Counted from the first letter of the stretch, positions 52,802 through 62,680 are shown. The stretch: 64,000 bases of DNA from Candidatus Nitrospira allomarina (GCF_032050975.1 NZ_CP116967.1:2663001-2727000), one strand, 5' to 3'. A program made the numbers and translations. Notes: generated from the letters alone by a model not told the origin.

Positions 52802-55006
52802 ATGTCTGATTTATCTGTCCTGTTGGTGATTCCTCCTCTGACTCAACTCAATACGCCATATCCGTCCACGGCCTATTTGACGGGGTTTTTGCGGTCACAA
52901 GGGTATCGCACGCATCAGGCTGATGTGGGCATTGAAATGGTGTTGGCCCTCTTCTCGCGTGGTGGCCTGAGCCGGGTTTTTGCCGAACTCCGGAAGGCTT
53001 CCATTGACGAACTGCCTGGTGAGGCGCGGCAAATGCTGAGTCTGGAGCGGGCGTATGTCGAGACGATTAATCCGGTGATTAGCTTTTTGCAGGGTCGAAA
53101 TCCCACCTTGGCTTCGCGCATTTGTCAGGGCACCTTCCTTCCCCAAGGTCCACGCTTTTCCTTAGGAAGTTCAGAAAATCAAGATGGGAAACATCGTGCA
53201 TACCATCAAGCCGACCAGGCCAAGCATCTGGCAACCTTGTATCTTGAAGATCTTGCCGACCTGGTTCAGGCCACCATTACCCCCCACTTTGCGTTGAGCC
53301 GCTATGCCGAATCCATTGCCATGCAGGCGAATTCCTATGACCGTCTAGAGGAAGCCTTGGCCCAACCCCTAAGTCTCACTGACGAGTGGATGGTGGACGC
53401 GCTCTGGCGGCATGTGGACCGGCATCAGCCCGGTGTCGTCGGGTTTTCGGTGCCGTTTCCAGGCAATCTGTATGGCGCCCTTCGTATGGGTCAACAATTG
53501 CGGGTTAAAAGGCCGGAAATCAAAGTCGTGCTTGGGGGAGGATATCCCAATACGGAGTTGCGACGGATGCGGGACCCTCGATTATTTGAAGTCGTTGATT
53601 TCGTGACCCTTGATGATGGGGAGCGGCCCTTTCTCTGTCTGTTGGAATACCTGGAAGGAAAACGGAGAGAGCCCGATCTGTGCCGGACCTTTCTTCGTTC
53701 AGGTCAGAATGTGGTCTGGCAGAACGGAGCCGATGAGCCGGACGTTTCACAGGTCGAAGTGGGAACCCCGACGTACGATGGATTGCCTCTCAATCAGTAT
53801 ATTTCCGTGTTGGATACGCTGAATCCCATGCATCGGCTCTGGTCTGATGGACATTGGAATAAATTAACGGTGGCGCATGGGTGTTACTGGAAGCAATGTA
53901 CGTTCTGCGATGTGGGGCTGGATTACATCGGCCGGTATGAAGTTTCACCGGGCGAAATGTTGGTGGATCGGATCGAAGCCCTGATCGCCGAAACGGGACG
54001 ATGCGGGTTTCACTTTGTGGATGAGGCCGCTCCGCCGGCGGGATTAAAGAATCTGGCGCTATCTCTGCTCGAACGGGAGGTCACCATTTCCTGGTGGGGA
54101 AACGTCCGGTTTGAACCGGCGTTTACCCCGGACCTCTGCCGTCTGCTCGCCGCCTCCGGCTGCATTGCCTTGAGCGCCGGTTTGGAAGCGGCGTGTGATC
54201 GTCTGCTGGCCTTGGTTAAAAAAGGTATCACCGTTGATCAGACGGTTCGGGTGGTTCAGGCCTGCCGGGACGCGGAGATTCTGGTGCATGCCTATCTCAT
54301 GTATGGAATTCCCAGTGAGACGATAGGGGAAACTATTGAAAGCCTCGAACGGGTTCGCCAATTATTTGCGCATGACCTCATTCAATCAGCCTTCTGGCAT
54401 CGGTTTACCACCACCGCCCATAGTCCGATCGGCTTACATCCTCAAGCCTATGGCATTCACCTCATCGGACCGGCATTCGGAGGGTTCGCGGAAAATGATC
54501 TGGTTCATGGGGATGACCTGGCATCAATACCGGAATGGATCGGGGAGGGTCTGAGAGCGGCGCTTTGGCATTACAAGGAAGGGTTGGAATTGACCCGGGA
54601 TGTCCGTGAATGGTTTCCGGAGCGGGTCCCGAAACCAAAGGTTAAACGCACCTGGGTCAAGCAGGTCCTGGAGAGCGAAGAGCGGGAGGATCATTCCAGG
54701 TTAGAGCGGAAATTCGTCTGGATCGGCGGGCAGCCGGATGTTGATCGAGGAAATGGCGAACAATACAAAATTATTTTGCCGAATCGAACAACAGATGAAG
54801 AAGTGAGGCTGAAGCGAGGCCAAGGGGAATGGTTTCTGAATCTGATCGAGCGTGCCGTGCCCGTGCACCAAGCCGGGGGACATCGGTATCCTATTTATAA
54901 AGAAGTTCGGGCGGGCTTTCCGTTTGGCGGACCAAAGGGGTTTGATAAGTGGTGGCAGTCCGCTTCTGCCCACAAAGCCAGAACCGTCGGCCTCCTATTG
55001 GTATAA
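52802..55006 (+). CDS. B12-type radical SAM protein
   Basis: 734 residues. N-terminal region (1-340) resembles the cobalamin-binding Rossmann fold of B12-type radical SAM proteins (VLLVIPPL, VVGFSVPFPGNLYGALRM, KVVLGGGYPN, FVTLDDGE). The radical SAM core starts with the cluster Cys361-x4-Cys366-x2-Cys369 (GCYWKQCTFCD), one residue longer than the standard CxxxCxxC, followed by LSAGLEAACDRLLALVKKG. C-terminal 230 residues are unassigned. Possible roles include methylation or rearrangement of a peptide or lipid. No good ribosome site precedes ATG 52802. It lies 190 bases from the ATP-grasp/alpha-E pair on the same strand, so association with it is possible but unproven. Confidence 0.82.
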   Translation: MSDLSVLLVIPPLTQLNTPYPSTAYLTGFLRSQGYRTHQADVGIEMVLALFSRGGLSRVFAELRKASIDELPGEARQMLSLERAYVETINPVISFLQGRNPTLASRICQGTFLPQGPRFSLGSSENQDGKHRAYHQADQAKHLATLYLEDLADLVQATITPHFALSRYAESIAMQANSYDRLEEALAQPLSLTDEWMVDALWRHVDRHQPGVVGFSVPFPGNLYGALRMGQQLRVKRPEIKVVLGGGYPNTELRRMRDPRLFEVVDFVTLDDGERPFLCLLEYLEGKRREPDLCRTFLRSGQNVVWQNGADEPDVSQVEVGTPTYDGLPLNQYISVLDTLNPMHRLWSDGHWNKLTVAHGCYWKQCTFCDVGLDYIGRYEVSPGEMLVDRIEALIAETGRCGFHFVDEAAPPAGLKNLALSLLEREVTISWWGNVRFEPAFTPDLCRLLAASGCIALSAGLEAACDRLLALVKKGITVDQTVRVVQACRDAEILVHAYLMYGIPSETIGETIESLERVRQLFAHDLIQSAFWHRFTTTAHSPIGLHPQAYGIHLIGPAFGGFAENDLVHGDDLASIPEWIGEGLRAALWHYKEGLELTRDVREWFPERVPKPKVKRTWVKQVLESEEREDHSRLERKFVWIGGQPDVDRGNGEQYKIILPNRTTDEEVRLKRGQGEWFLNLIERAVPVHQAGGHRYPIYKEVRAGFPFGGPKGFDKWWQSASAHKARTVGLLLV

Positions 55007-55242
55007 GCTGGAAGAAGTCTCTTTGGTCATTCCCATATCTTTTCATCGGGAATTCAGCGTGTATGTTAGCGTTTGCCAGCTCTTGTTAGACGGGATTCAT
55101 CTCAAGATGGCTTTCATGTCCAGAAGAGTAGGACCGGGGTTCATCCTGGGCAGGCATTTTCTTTCAGGCCTCCCGCGGGTTATAAATTATGATCTAAGCT
55201 ATAAAGTCTTTATAGATTCATTTACCAAAAGGAGTAGGAGCG

Positions 55243-55680
55243 ATGACCACAGCACAGTATCCACGCAGTCCAAAAGAACAAGTCGGCGGGCTTTGCCATC
55301 TCGGACGGTTTATTGACAAAGTCCGGATGCGGAATGCCGGGCAGATTCAAGATTACAATTATCTCACCGTTGGCTTCGATAAATATTTGTTAGATAAATT
55401 GGAAATCAAAGGAGAGGATTTTGAAAAGCGCGTGCTGCAAGGCGGGACGGACGCAGAGATTGCCGACTGGGTGAAATCTAACGGGAAAAGCCTGAGCGAT
55501 GCGGAAAAAGCGGAATGGAATGACATGGTGATGACATTCGGCCCGAAAGCTCCAATGGCGCAGAAAGCCTTCGACGAGTATAAAGCCGGGCTGGCGAAAA
55601 AACGTGATGTGCCGGTAGAGTCCCTTTCCCATATCACCACGTGGTTCAGTCTCATCGAACACGACGAAGGCCGGATGTAG
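55243..55680 (+). CDS. DUF5069 protein
   Basis: 145 residues starting QYPRSPKEQVGGLCHLGRFI, the hallmark PRSP...GG(L/Y)xHLxR start of DUF5069, with YLTVGFDKYLL, FEKRVLQGGTDAEIADWV and ITTWFSLIEHDEGRM at the end. No signal peptide, no membrane helix. Function unknown. AAAAGGAGTAGGAGCG precedes ATG 55243, a strong ribosome site. Confidence 0.85.
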   Translation: MTTAQYPRSPKEQVGGLCHLGRFIDKVRMRNAGQIQDYNYLTVGFDKYLLDKLEIKGEDFEKRVLQGGTDAEIADWVKSNGKSLSDAEKAEWNDMVMTFGPKAPMAQKAFDEYKAGLAKKRDVPVESLSHITTWFSLIEHDEGRM

Positions 55681-55745
55681 CCGAACAACCCCTACAGATT
55701 TTTATGCGGGCATTAGGGGCCTGATAGGTGTGGAACTCAAAAGAT

Positions 55746-56192
55746 CTATAGCGGGATTTTTGGCGGACCGGAAATATCTTCGAAGGAGAGAATATGGCGG
55801 TGACCTTTTCCGTCGTCCTGAACGATCAGTTCCAGAGGCAGCCCTTTCGAAAGATTTGACAGTTTTTCCCATTGCTCGGAATCCCGGGGTTGGACCGCCA
55901 AGGTAGCATCCCCGGGGACGAGCTTCCATCCTGATTCAAACAACGGTCTTTCATCTGATCGTTGTTCCCAATTTAACCAGAGTGTCTGCCGGTCCTGTTC
56001 GATATATCGGACGGTGCCCCGGATACCCGTGGGCTGAGAAAAATTGGTGATCCCTTTTATAAAGGTGTCCAGGGGGTGAGGTTCAGTTTCGAGCTGTGCC
56101 TGAGCGGTGACAGCCGTCAATCCCAATCCCAGGCATGCGGCAAAGCTCAAGGGAAGAAGACCAGCAAATGGTGAGAAGCGTCGTGTCGTCAT
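55746..56192 (-). CDS. Small exported protein
   Basis: 148 residues from ATG 56192 (GAGG eight bases upstream). Signal peptide (LLPLSFAACLGLGLTAVTAQA), then a domain with GIRGTVRYIEQDRQTLWLNW, GWKLVPGDATLAV, LSKGLPLELIVQDDGKG and HILSFEDI, a pattern typical of small beta-barrels. I do not recognise the family. Convergent with DUF5069. Confidence 0.65.
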   Translation of the reverse strand: MTTRRFSPFAGLLPLSFAACLGLGLTAVTAQAQLETEPHPLDTFIKGITNFSQPTGIRGTVRYIEQDRQTLWLNWEQRSDERPLFESGWKLVPGDATLAVQPRDSEQWEKLSNLSKGLPLELIVQDDGKGHRHILSFEDISGPPKIPL

Positions 56193-56668
56193 GGGTAACC
56201 TCACTGGTGAGAGGAAGAATGACATCTCCGACTATTTAATTTAATCATAAGCAGAGACGATTCACAAATACCGGAATTTTATCGTTGGCTTTTAGTTGCC
56301 ATGTGAGATGGTCGCAAGAACCAGGGCATCCTAAATCTAGCACTCATGATTGCTGGGGGGATAGAATGAAGTGGTGGTCACCATCGGTCTGAAGGATGAA
56401 GAGGTGGAGAAAGGGTAAAAATAGCTTGGGACTCAGTAAATTGAGCTGGCCTTCATGAGTTTTGTTACCAGTTAGGCAGGGTAATTCTCACTGATTTAAA
56501 GGCCAAATTTGAAATTGAGATTCCTGGATTTTTGTGGAATCAACATATTGCCGGCGATGAGCAGCGGAGATTTGAAAATTTGTTTTTAATTCAAGAAGGG
56601 GAGAGTTTATAACTAAAAGTTAATTTGTGTTGCTGGATATTAGGAATTAGTACACTAAAGAATATGAA
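56193..56668. other. AT-rich intergenic stretch
   Basis: About 475 bases, distinctly more AT-rich than its neighbours near 56500-56660. No ORF with ribosome site, no clear hairpin with T-run. Holds the 3' side of the amidohydrolase gene and the promoter side of the exported gene at 56192. Confidence 0.4.
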
Positions 56669-58120
56669 TTAGGTAGCCACCCATCCGTAGGCGTGGTGGC
56701 TGGGGAAGGGGCCTTCATCCAGATAGGCCATTTTGATGTGGCTGAGATAATCCTTCGGTACTTCCTTCCGTGTGGCTTCGACATTTATGTTAAATAGTTT
56801 GGCGGCATTCAGACCAAAGACTTTGGCTTTGAGATCCTTGGTCAGGGCCGGGTAGTGGAACTTTTCCTGGAGTTCTTCTGGAATTTGAAACCGCCGGAAG
56901 GCTTCGATCTGCCATTGGGGCGTGCCATACCAAATTGAATCCGTTCCCCAGAGAAGATGATCTTCTCCGAACGCCATAAGAATCTGTCCGAGCAGGTGGG
57001 CGCAGACGATGGGTTCGGTGATAACGAGTTGCCCGAAGGTGGAGCCCAGTTCCATATACACATTATTGAGCTTCGGTTGCTTCTGTTTTAAACGACAAAA
57101 TTCGCTGGTCCAGGGAACCTCACCTTTTTTGGCTACGTCAAGATTGATACGAGATGTGCCTAGAAATCCGGAATGGTAGATCAGGAAATTCAGTTTGGGA
57201 AAATCTTTCGCGGCCTGCAGGATGTCGCGTGGATGGTTGTAATCGGGCACCGGGCCGAGCGGCAGACCTTTGTGCGCGCAAATGTTGCTGATGTTGAGGG
57301 CCTGCGCTTTTTCCAGCATGGGGTAGGCGATCTTTTCATCGCTCAGCCACCAGCCATGCTCGAAGCCTTTCGGCGGCGAGCCGGTATAACACTTCCAGGC
57401 ATCGACCTTGAACGTCTCCGCTTGCTGGTCCATATAATCAAGGTCGACCTTGCCTAACTGGGGCATGACCAGCCCATGGGCGAGCATGCGTTGGGAAGCG
57501 GTGAGACGATTAATTTCATCACGGATATGGGTCATTTCTTTGGGCGGGACAACGGCTTCCCATGGATAGGGTCCAGGCGGGGTGCTGATGAGTCCGATAG
57601 AAGTGTCGCTGTCCAGAAAGACTTCTTTGATGTAGTTTTCCAGGCTCAGGTCTTCCATCGTTCCACGATCGCCGGAGAGCTTGGGATTCAAGCCCATCTC
57701 TTTTGCCCGCCGTCGCAGGCCCAGGAGTCCCTCTTTCCAGCCCGGCTGATTGAAGGAGGAACTGACGTAATGCGTTTGCACATCGAAGATGAACGGGATG
57801 GTCCCTTTGCGTGCCTGAACCGCTTGGGGTTCCGCCGCTTCAACGTCAAGCACATCGAAAAATTTTCCAAACACCTGATTCATGGCCAAAAAAGCCAGTG
57901 CCATTCCCCCGGTGGTTTTCAGGAAATCCCGACGGTTCATGCCGAGGCGGCTGCTCAGCCGTTTGCTGCTTTGGTGGATCAGCCACTCGACCTGGCTTTG
58001 TTTGATGGACTGTGGGGGCGGAAGAAATTCTTCGCTGGAGACGACCTGCGTGGGAAGGGGTGAGGCCGAGGTGTATCCTTGTTGAATGTTGAGGGGTTTT
58101 CGATGCCTCATAGGATCCAT
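56669..58120 (-). CDS. Tat-exported metal-dependent amidohydrolase
   Basis: About 483 residues. A twin-arginine signal MNRRDFLKTTGGMALAFLAM sits 60 residues after the chosen ATG 58120, so the true start may be later, at that Met (57940 region). The body is an amidohydrolase-2 type TIM barrel with FDVQTHYV (metal His), ICAHKGLP, LNFLIYHSGF, HLLWGTDSIWYG and LNAAKLFNIN, the last two matching the usual Asp and C-terminal motif. Family members cleave or decarboxylate organic acids. Third gene of the operon with the solute-binding protein. Confidence 0.85.
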   Translation of the reverse strand: MDPMRHRKPLNIQQGYTSASPLPTQVVSSEEFLPPPQSIKQSQVEWLIHQSSKRLSSRLGMNRRDFLKTTGGMALAFLAMNQVFGKFFDVLDVEAAEPQAVQARKGTIPFIFDVQTHYVSSSFNQPGWKEGLLGLRRRAKEMGLNPKLSGDRGTMEDLSLENYIKEVFLDSDTSIGLISTPPGPYPWEAVVPPKEMTHIRDEINRLTASQRMLAHGLVMPQLGKVDLDYMDQQAETFKVDAWKCYTGSPPKGFEHGWWLSDEKIAYPMLEKAQALNISNICAHKGLPLGPVPDYNHPRDILQAAKDFPKLNFLIYHSGFLGTSRINLDVAKKGEVPWTSEFCRLKQKQPKLNNVYMELGSTFGQLVITEPIVCAHLLGQILMAFGEDHLLWGTDSIWYGTPQWQIEAFRRFQIPEELQEKFHYPALTKDLKAKVFGLNAAKLFNINVEATRKEVPKDYLSHIKMAYLDEGPFPSHHAYGWVAT

Positions 58121-58184
58121 TCTGCCTGTTCCATGGCGCCGAAGGCAAACACTGTACAGGTGAATGGTGGCAGCGGTGCAGAAC

Positions 58185-58592
58185 TTATTTTGACCCGAAT
58201 TCAAACATCTTAATCAACGGCTTTTCTTCTCGTTCGATCATATCATAGTCGGATGATTTCCCCGGCTGGTATCGAGGGAACAGCTCAATGGTTCGTCGGG
58301 AGGGGGATGTTTTCGATTCCGCGGATTGTGGCGTTCGCCAGCCAACGGGAGGAGGGGGAGGGGGTAATCGCCAGTCCCGTTTCTCTTCTTGTGGAATCCT
58401 CCATCGGTTGGATTCGAGGAGGTTTTCCGAGAGAGGAGATCGATACGAGTCTTCATCCGGGAGCGACAGCTGGGTGCCGGATTGTTCAAGGGCAGCCGCT
58501 GCGAGCAGTGCCGGAAGGAGGAGAAGCATGCCCATCAACCCTAATGAGAAAGAGGGTTGTCCCTCAATAAAAAGCCGTTCTGCGCTCGTCAT
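58185..58592 (-). CDS. Small membrane-anchored Pro-rich protein
   Basis: 135 residues from ATG 58592, whose first bases overlap the upstream gene's TGA in an ATGA junction. One hydrophobic segment (LGLMGMLLLLPALLAAAAL) then a Pro/Arg-rich, charged region (WRLPPPPPPVGWRTP, RRTIELFPRYQPG). No known family. Between the solute-binding protein and the Tat amidohydrolase in one operon, so it may tether or couple them. Confidence 0.6.
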   Translation of the reverse strand: MTSAERLFIEGQPSFSLGLMGMLLLLPALLAAAALEQSGTQLSLPDEDSYRSPLSENLLESNRWRIPQEEKRDWRLPPPPPPVGWRTPQSAESKTSPSRRTIELFPRYQPGKSSDYDMIEREEKPLIKMFEFGSK

Positions 58593-59476
58593 GGGTTCGT
58601 GCCCACATCCTTTCTCCACTCGACTCCCTCGAACCAGTATTTGTGAGCGGAGTCCAACCAGGTATCGGCGTTATGGCTGATAATCCACGCGTTGAGAAAG
58701 TGAGTGAAGTCGGGGTCTCCTTTGTTGACCGCAAACCCCATCTTGGTCTCGAGCAACGGTTTCGATAATGGTTCATCCACGGTTTTGGGATGTTCCAGCG
58801 CCACAAAGGTCGTAATGGGCTCGTGTTCGACGTAGCCATGGACCTTTCCGCTTGTGAGGGCCTGTATGGCATCCTGACTGGAGGCAAAGGTTTTAATTGT
58901 GGCTTTGGGAAATACGCGACGGGCAAGATCTTCCGCCACGGTTCCGGTCACGGCGGTGATGATAACCTCCGGTTGATTCAGGTCCTGGGGACCACGAAAA
59001 GTTTTCGTTAACGGAATATTGGTGACCAGTCCGATCCCGGCAGAATCATAGGGGTCGCTGAAGTTGACTTTTAGTGCACGTTGCGGGGTAATGACCATGC
59101 CGGCCGTAATAATATCGATTTTCCGATCCAGGAGAGCCGGCACAATATTCTGCCATTCAAAGACATGAAACTCTGCTTGGACTCCGAGGTCTTTGGCTAA
59201 TTGACGGGCGATATCGATTTCAAAGCCCGTTAATTGGTCATTGCTGTCTTTGAGGGTCCAGGGGGGGAACAACGAGACACCCACTCGTAATTTCTTGTTC
59301 TCAATCACATGTTGGAGGGTGCCGGGTTGGCTGTCAGGAGATGGGCTTGATGAGGATTTGGGGGGGGACTCCGCCCGGGCTGTTGGCAGAATGATGAGGG
59401 ACCAGCAGAGGACGGCTGCGAAACAATTCAGTAGAGTGCGACAAGACCGTTGGTGTGTGTGCATTATGACCGCCAT
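58589..59476 (-). CDS. Periplasmic amino-acid/solute-binding protein (SBP_bac_3)
   Basis: About 295 residues. Signal peptide (LLNCFAAVLCWSLIILPTARA) preceded by a basic stretch, a short Ser/Pro linker, then an SBP_bac_3 fold: LRVGVSLFPPWTLKD, LTGFEIDIARQLAKDLG, IDIITAGMVITPQRALKVNF, IITAVTGTVAEDLARRVFP, and WLDSAHKYWFE. Binds a small amine or acid for import or sensing. No permease or ATPase genes are adjacent, so it may be an orphan receptor. First gene of the operon. Start among several Mets is uncertain (59476 or 59464). Confidence 0.85.
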   Translation of the reverse strand: MAVIMHTHQRSCRTLLNCFAAVLCWSLIILPTARAESPPKSSSSPSPDSQPGTLQHVIENKKLRVGVSLFPPWTLKDSNDQLTGFEIDIARQLAKDLGVQAEFHVFEWQNIVPALLDRKIDIITAGMVITPQRALKVNFSDPYDSAGIGLVTNIPLTKTFRGPQDLNQPEVIITAVTGTVAEDLARRVFPKATIKTFASSQDAIQALTSGKVHGYVEHEPITTFVALEHPKTVDEPLSKPLLETKMGFAVNKGDPDFTHFLNAWIISHNADTWLDSAHKYWFEGVEWRKDVGTNP

Positions 59477-59604
59477 GGTTGTGGTTCGCGTTTGTGAAAG
59501 AAGGCACTGTACCATAGGGCTTCTATCCCTGAAAGTAGGTGGATAGCAGTTTGCAGTTGAATGGTAACCAAAAGCAGAAGGGGTCATGATGGCGGGAGGG
59601 ACAT

Positions 59605-61014
59605 ATGAAATTTAAAGGCTTTACGAGCTGGATTTTTTTGTTGGTAATACTTTGTTTGGTCAATGTCGTATCAGCCGAGCCTGTGTTGCAACCGTGGAAC
59701 AAAAATCCCTGGTATTGGAGTGATCACGGAGAACCGGTGTTACTGTTGGGGGGGAGTGATGACGACAGTCTGTTTCAATGGCCGGAGAAAGATCTTCTTG
59801 TGCAGCTTGATCGGTTGGTGGCCGCTGGCGGCAATGTCATCCGGAACACGATGAGCAGCCGACAGGATCGGGGTTTTGAAGTCTTCCCGTTTAAACAGCT
59901 GAATGATGGAAAGTATGATTTAGAGCAGTGGAATGACGAGTACTGGGCGCGTTTCGACCGGATGCTGCGGGAAACGGCTAAGCGCGGTATCGTTGTGCAG
60001 ATCGAGGTTTGGGACCCTTGGGACTACATGGGCGACACCTGGCATATTCAGCCGTATAACCCACGTAATAATATCGCTTACACGATGGAAAATTCGGAAT
60101 TGGCAGAACGATACCCCGAACCCCCCTATCTTAACAAACAACCGTTTTTCTTTACGACGCCAAGGCAGCAAAACAACCGCATGGTTTTGCGGTACCAGCA
60201 ACGATTTGTCGATAAGATGTTGGATTATACCCTGCGATATGGTCATGTGCTCTATTGCATGGACAACGAAACAAATGGTGAGGAAGAATGGAGCCGTTAC
60301 TGGGCGACATACCTTAAACAACGCGCGGACAGGGAAGACAAAAGGATTTTTGTCACCGAGATGTGGGGGAATAAGGATGTGACCGCCGAAATCCACCGGC
60401 GAACGTTCGATCATCCGGAGGTTTACGATTTCGTCGACGTGTCGCAGAACAATCACCAGAGCGGACAAAACCATTGGGACCAATTTCTCCGTACGCGGCG
60501 TTACCTGGCCGAACATCCGAGACCCATTAATACGACCAAGACCTATGGTGCCACCGGTAACCGATTCGGCAACGACCAGGACGGGATCGAACGCTTCTGG
60601 CGGAATCTGTTGGCCGGTGCCGCATCCATCCGTTTCCATCGTCCCACGGCAGGACTGGGACTCAATGACAAGGCCGTGGCCAGTATTCGTGGGGCGAGAA
60701 AGCTGGAGTCGCAAATACCATTGTGGACCCTGGAACCCGCCAACGATCTGCTCATAAACACCAAGCCGAATCACGCGTATTTGGCTGCCGACCGGAGCCA
60801 TGCCTTCGCCCTCTACCTGCCCGTTGGCGGTAGAGTTGGCATCGATTTGTCCAACACAACAGAGCCGCTGGTGGTCCGTTGGATCGAAATTGCCACAGGT
60901 GAATGGGGGCCCGAACAACATATCCAAGGCGGCGGTAAGACTTATCTGACGTCTCCTGGCTTGGACAATTGGGCGGCGGCGTTTACCCCGGAACGTCCTG
61001 GAAAAACTGACTGA
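59605..61014 (+). CDS. Exported glycoside-hydrolase-like TIM-barrel protein
   Basis: 469 residues. Signal peptide (WIFLLVILCLVNVVSA), then a barrel with NPWYWSDHGEPVLLLGGSDD, a VIRNTMSS strand, WARFDRMLRETAKRGIVVQI, and a candidate acid/base NE motif (CMDNETNGEEEW) plus a possible nucleophile in FVTEMWG. These fit a clan GH-A-like enzyme, close to DUF4038 or related families. The C-terminal 100 residues form a beta-domain (LLINTKPNHAYLAADRSHA). Starts at ATG 59605 after GGGAGGGACAT. The substrate is unknown. Confidence 0.75.
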   Translation: MKFKGFTSWIFLLVILCLVNVVSAEPVLQPWNKNPWYWSDHGEPVLLLGGSDDDSLFQWPEKDLLVQLDRLVAAGGNVIRNTMSSRQDRGFEVFPFKQLNDGKYDLEQWNDEYWARFDRMLRETAKRGIVVQIEVWDPWDYMGDTWHIQPYNPRNNIAYTMENSELAERYPEPPYLNKQPFFFTTPRQQNNRMVLRYQQRFVDKMLDYTLRYGHVLYCMDNETNGEEEWSRYWATYLKQRADREDKRIFVTEMWGNKDVTAEIHRRTFDHPEVYDFVDVSQNNHQSGQNHWDQFLRTRRYLAEHPRPINTTKTYGATGNRFGNDQDGIERFWRNLLAGAASIRFHRPTAGLGLNDKAVASIRGARKLESQIPLWTLEPANDLLINTKPNHAYLAADRSHAFALYLPVGGRVGIDLSNTTEPLVVRWIEIATGEWGPEQHIQGGGKTYLTSPGLDNWAAAFTPERPGKTD

Positions 61015-61117
61015 GTAAGATGATTGGATAACGGTGTCCCGAGCGGAGGTCGTTGTTCTATACAATGCGGCACACTTGAAGGACGTGATTGCACCTGTTT
61101 TGAGGAAGCGGGCATAG

Positions 61118-62680
61118 ATGAAGCGGGCATTAGCTATATTGGGAACGGGCTCCGATGTGGGAAAAAGTCTGGTCACGGCGGGCTTGTGTCGATTATTGCA
61201 TCGGGCTGGAGTCAGAGTGGCCCCGTTTAAAGCACAAAATATGTCGCTGAATTCCTTTGTCACGACGGATGGAGGAGAGATGGGAAGGGCTCAAGTGCTT
61301 CAGGCTCAGGCCTGTGGGTTGGCTCCGCATGTGGACATGAATCCGATTTTGTTGAAGCCGGAGGCCGACGCCAAATCTCAAGTGATTGTTCAAGGACAAG
61401 TGTGGCGAAGTCAGAATGCCCGGGATTATTTCGAGCGGAAATCCCAGTTGGTTGAATTTGTGAAAGGGAGTTATGACCGGCTGTCCAAGCAGTATGACGT
61501 GATGGTGATTGAAGGGGCGGGGAGTGCCGCAGAAATGAATCTGCGGGATCGCGATATTGTGAACTGGCCGATAGTCGAGATGGCCGATGCGGCAGTGGTG
61601 TTAGTGGCGGATATCGATCGGGGGGGCGTGTTTGCGCAGGTCATCGGCACGATGGATTTATTAGCGTCGGAAGAACGGCAGCGGGTGATCGGGGTTGTCA
61701 TTAATAAATTTCGGGGGGATCTGACGTTGTTTAAAGATGGTGTCACCATTATAGAAGAACGCACGGGCGTCCCGGTGTTAGGCGTATTGCCGTATCTACG
61801 AGATCTGGAATTGGATCAAGAGGACAGCGTAGATATTGATCGATTGCGAAAGACGTCTTTTGAGGCAGATACCGTCAATATCGCAGTGGTGTTGCTGCCT
61901 CATATGAGCAACTTTACGGATTTTAATCAGGTGGCTGCGGAACCGGATGTGGCGCTTCGCTTTGTGGCGTCACCCCAGGAGCTTTTTGGGGCGGATGCCG
62001 TTATTCTGCCGGGAAGCAAAACGACGATTGCCGATTTGGAATATCTGCGGAAGGGTGGATTCGAAGAGGCGCTTATGGCGCATGTTCAACGTGGAAACGA
62101 GATGATGGGTGTCTGTGGGGGATTTCAGATGCTAGGCAAAGAGATCACGGATCCACAGCATGTGGAAACCGGCGGTTCGACGAAAGGATTGGGGTTGCTG
62201 GAAGTCGAGACTGAATTGCTTGCTCACAAAAAAACCGTGCAAGTCCGTGCCCGCTCCGTACCGGAGTCCTGGGGGCATGAATATCTGGTTGAGGGGTATG
62301 AAATTCATATGGGGAACACGAGGACTGTGCATCGCATTCCGTCCTGCTTTCGGATTCTTACGGGTCAGGTGCCACGTTCTGTTGATGAGCCAGAATCAAG
62401 AGTCGATGGAGCGATGAGTCTGGACGGGCGCGTCTGGGGGACCTACATTCATGGGGTCTTTGACCAACCGGAATTTCGTCGTCAATGGTTGAATCGGGTC
62501 CGGGTTCGCAAGGGTCTCGCGCCCCTTGGCTTGGAAATTTCAGAGGAGGTTTCACAGCGAATGTCACAGGCATTGAATCGTTGGGCTGACCATCTAGAGG
62601 CCCATCTTGATGTGAAACTCATTTTTTCAGCATTGGGGTTAGAGGGTTCTTCTCCAGACCGGCCCCATACATCGAAATGA
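61118..62680 (+). CDS. cobQ: Cobyric acid synthase
   Basis: 520 residues. N-terminal dethiobiotin-synthetase-like domain with P-loop GTGSDVGKS and VAPFKAQNMSLNS; GATase-1-like domain with nucleophile Cys in MGVCGGFQML and the EGYEIHMGNT His region. This is CobQ/CbiP, which amidates adenosyl-cobyrinic acid diamide at four positions using glutamine and ATP. ATG 61118 follows GAGGAAGCGGGCATAG. It sits 60 bases before a promoter-like -10 of the next gene. Confidence 0.95.
   Translation: MKRALAILGTGSDVGKSLVTAGLCRLLHRAGVRVAPFKAQNMSLNSFVTTDGGEMGRAQVLQAQACGLAPHVDMNPILLKPEADAKSQVIVQGQVWRSQNARDYFERKSQLVEFVKGSYDRLSKQYDVMVIEGAGSAAEMNLRDRDIVNWPIVEMADAAVVLVADIDRGGVFAQVIGTMDLLASEERQRVIGVVINKFRGDLTLFKDGVTIIEERTGVPVLGVLPYLRDLELDQEDSVDIDRLRKTSFEADTVNIAVVLLPHMSNFTDFNQVAAEPDVALRFVASPQELFGADAVILPGSKTTIADLEYLRKGGFEEALMAHVQRGNEMMGVCGGFQMLGKEITDPQHVETGGSTKGLGLLEVETELLAHKKTVQVRARSVPESWGHEYLVEGYEIHMGNTRTVHRIPSCFRILTGQVPRSVDEPESRVDGAMSLDGRVWGTYIHGVFDQPEFRRQWLNRVRVRKGLAPLGLEISEEVSQRMSQALNRWADHLEAHLDVKLIFSALGLEGSSPDRPHTSK

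Noticed and set aside
59920-61263. 447-codon minus-strand ORF
   Set aside because: Fully antisense to the glycosidase-like gene and the start of cobQ; no ribosome site, no domain, composition of a shadow frame.
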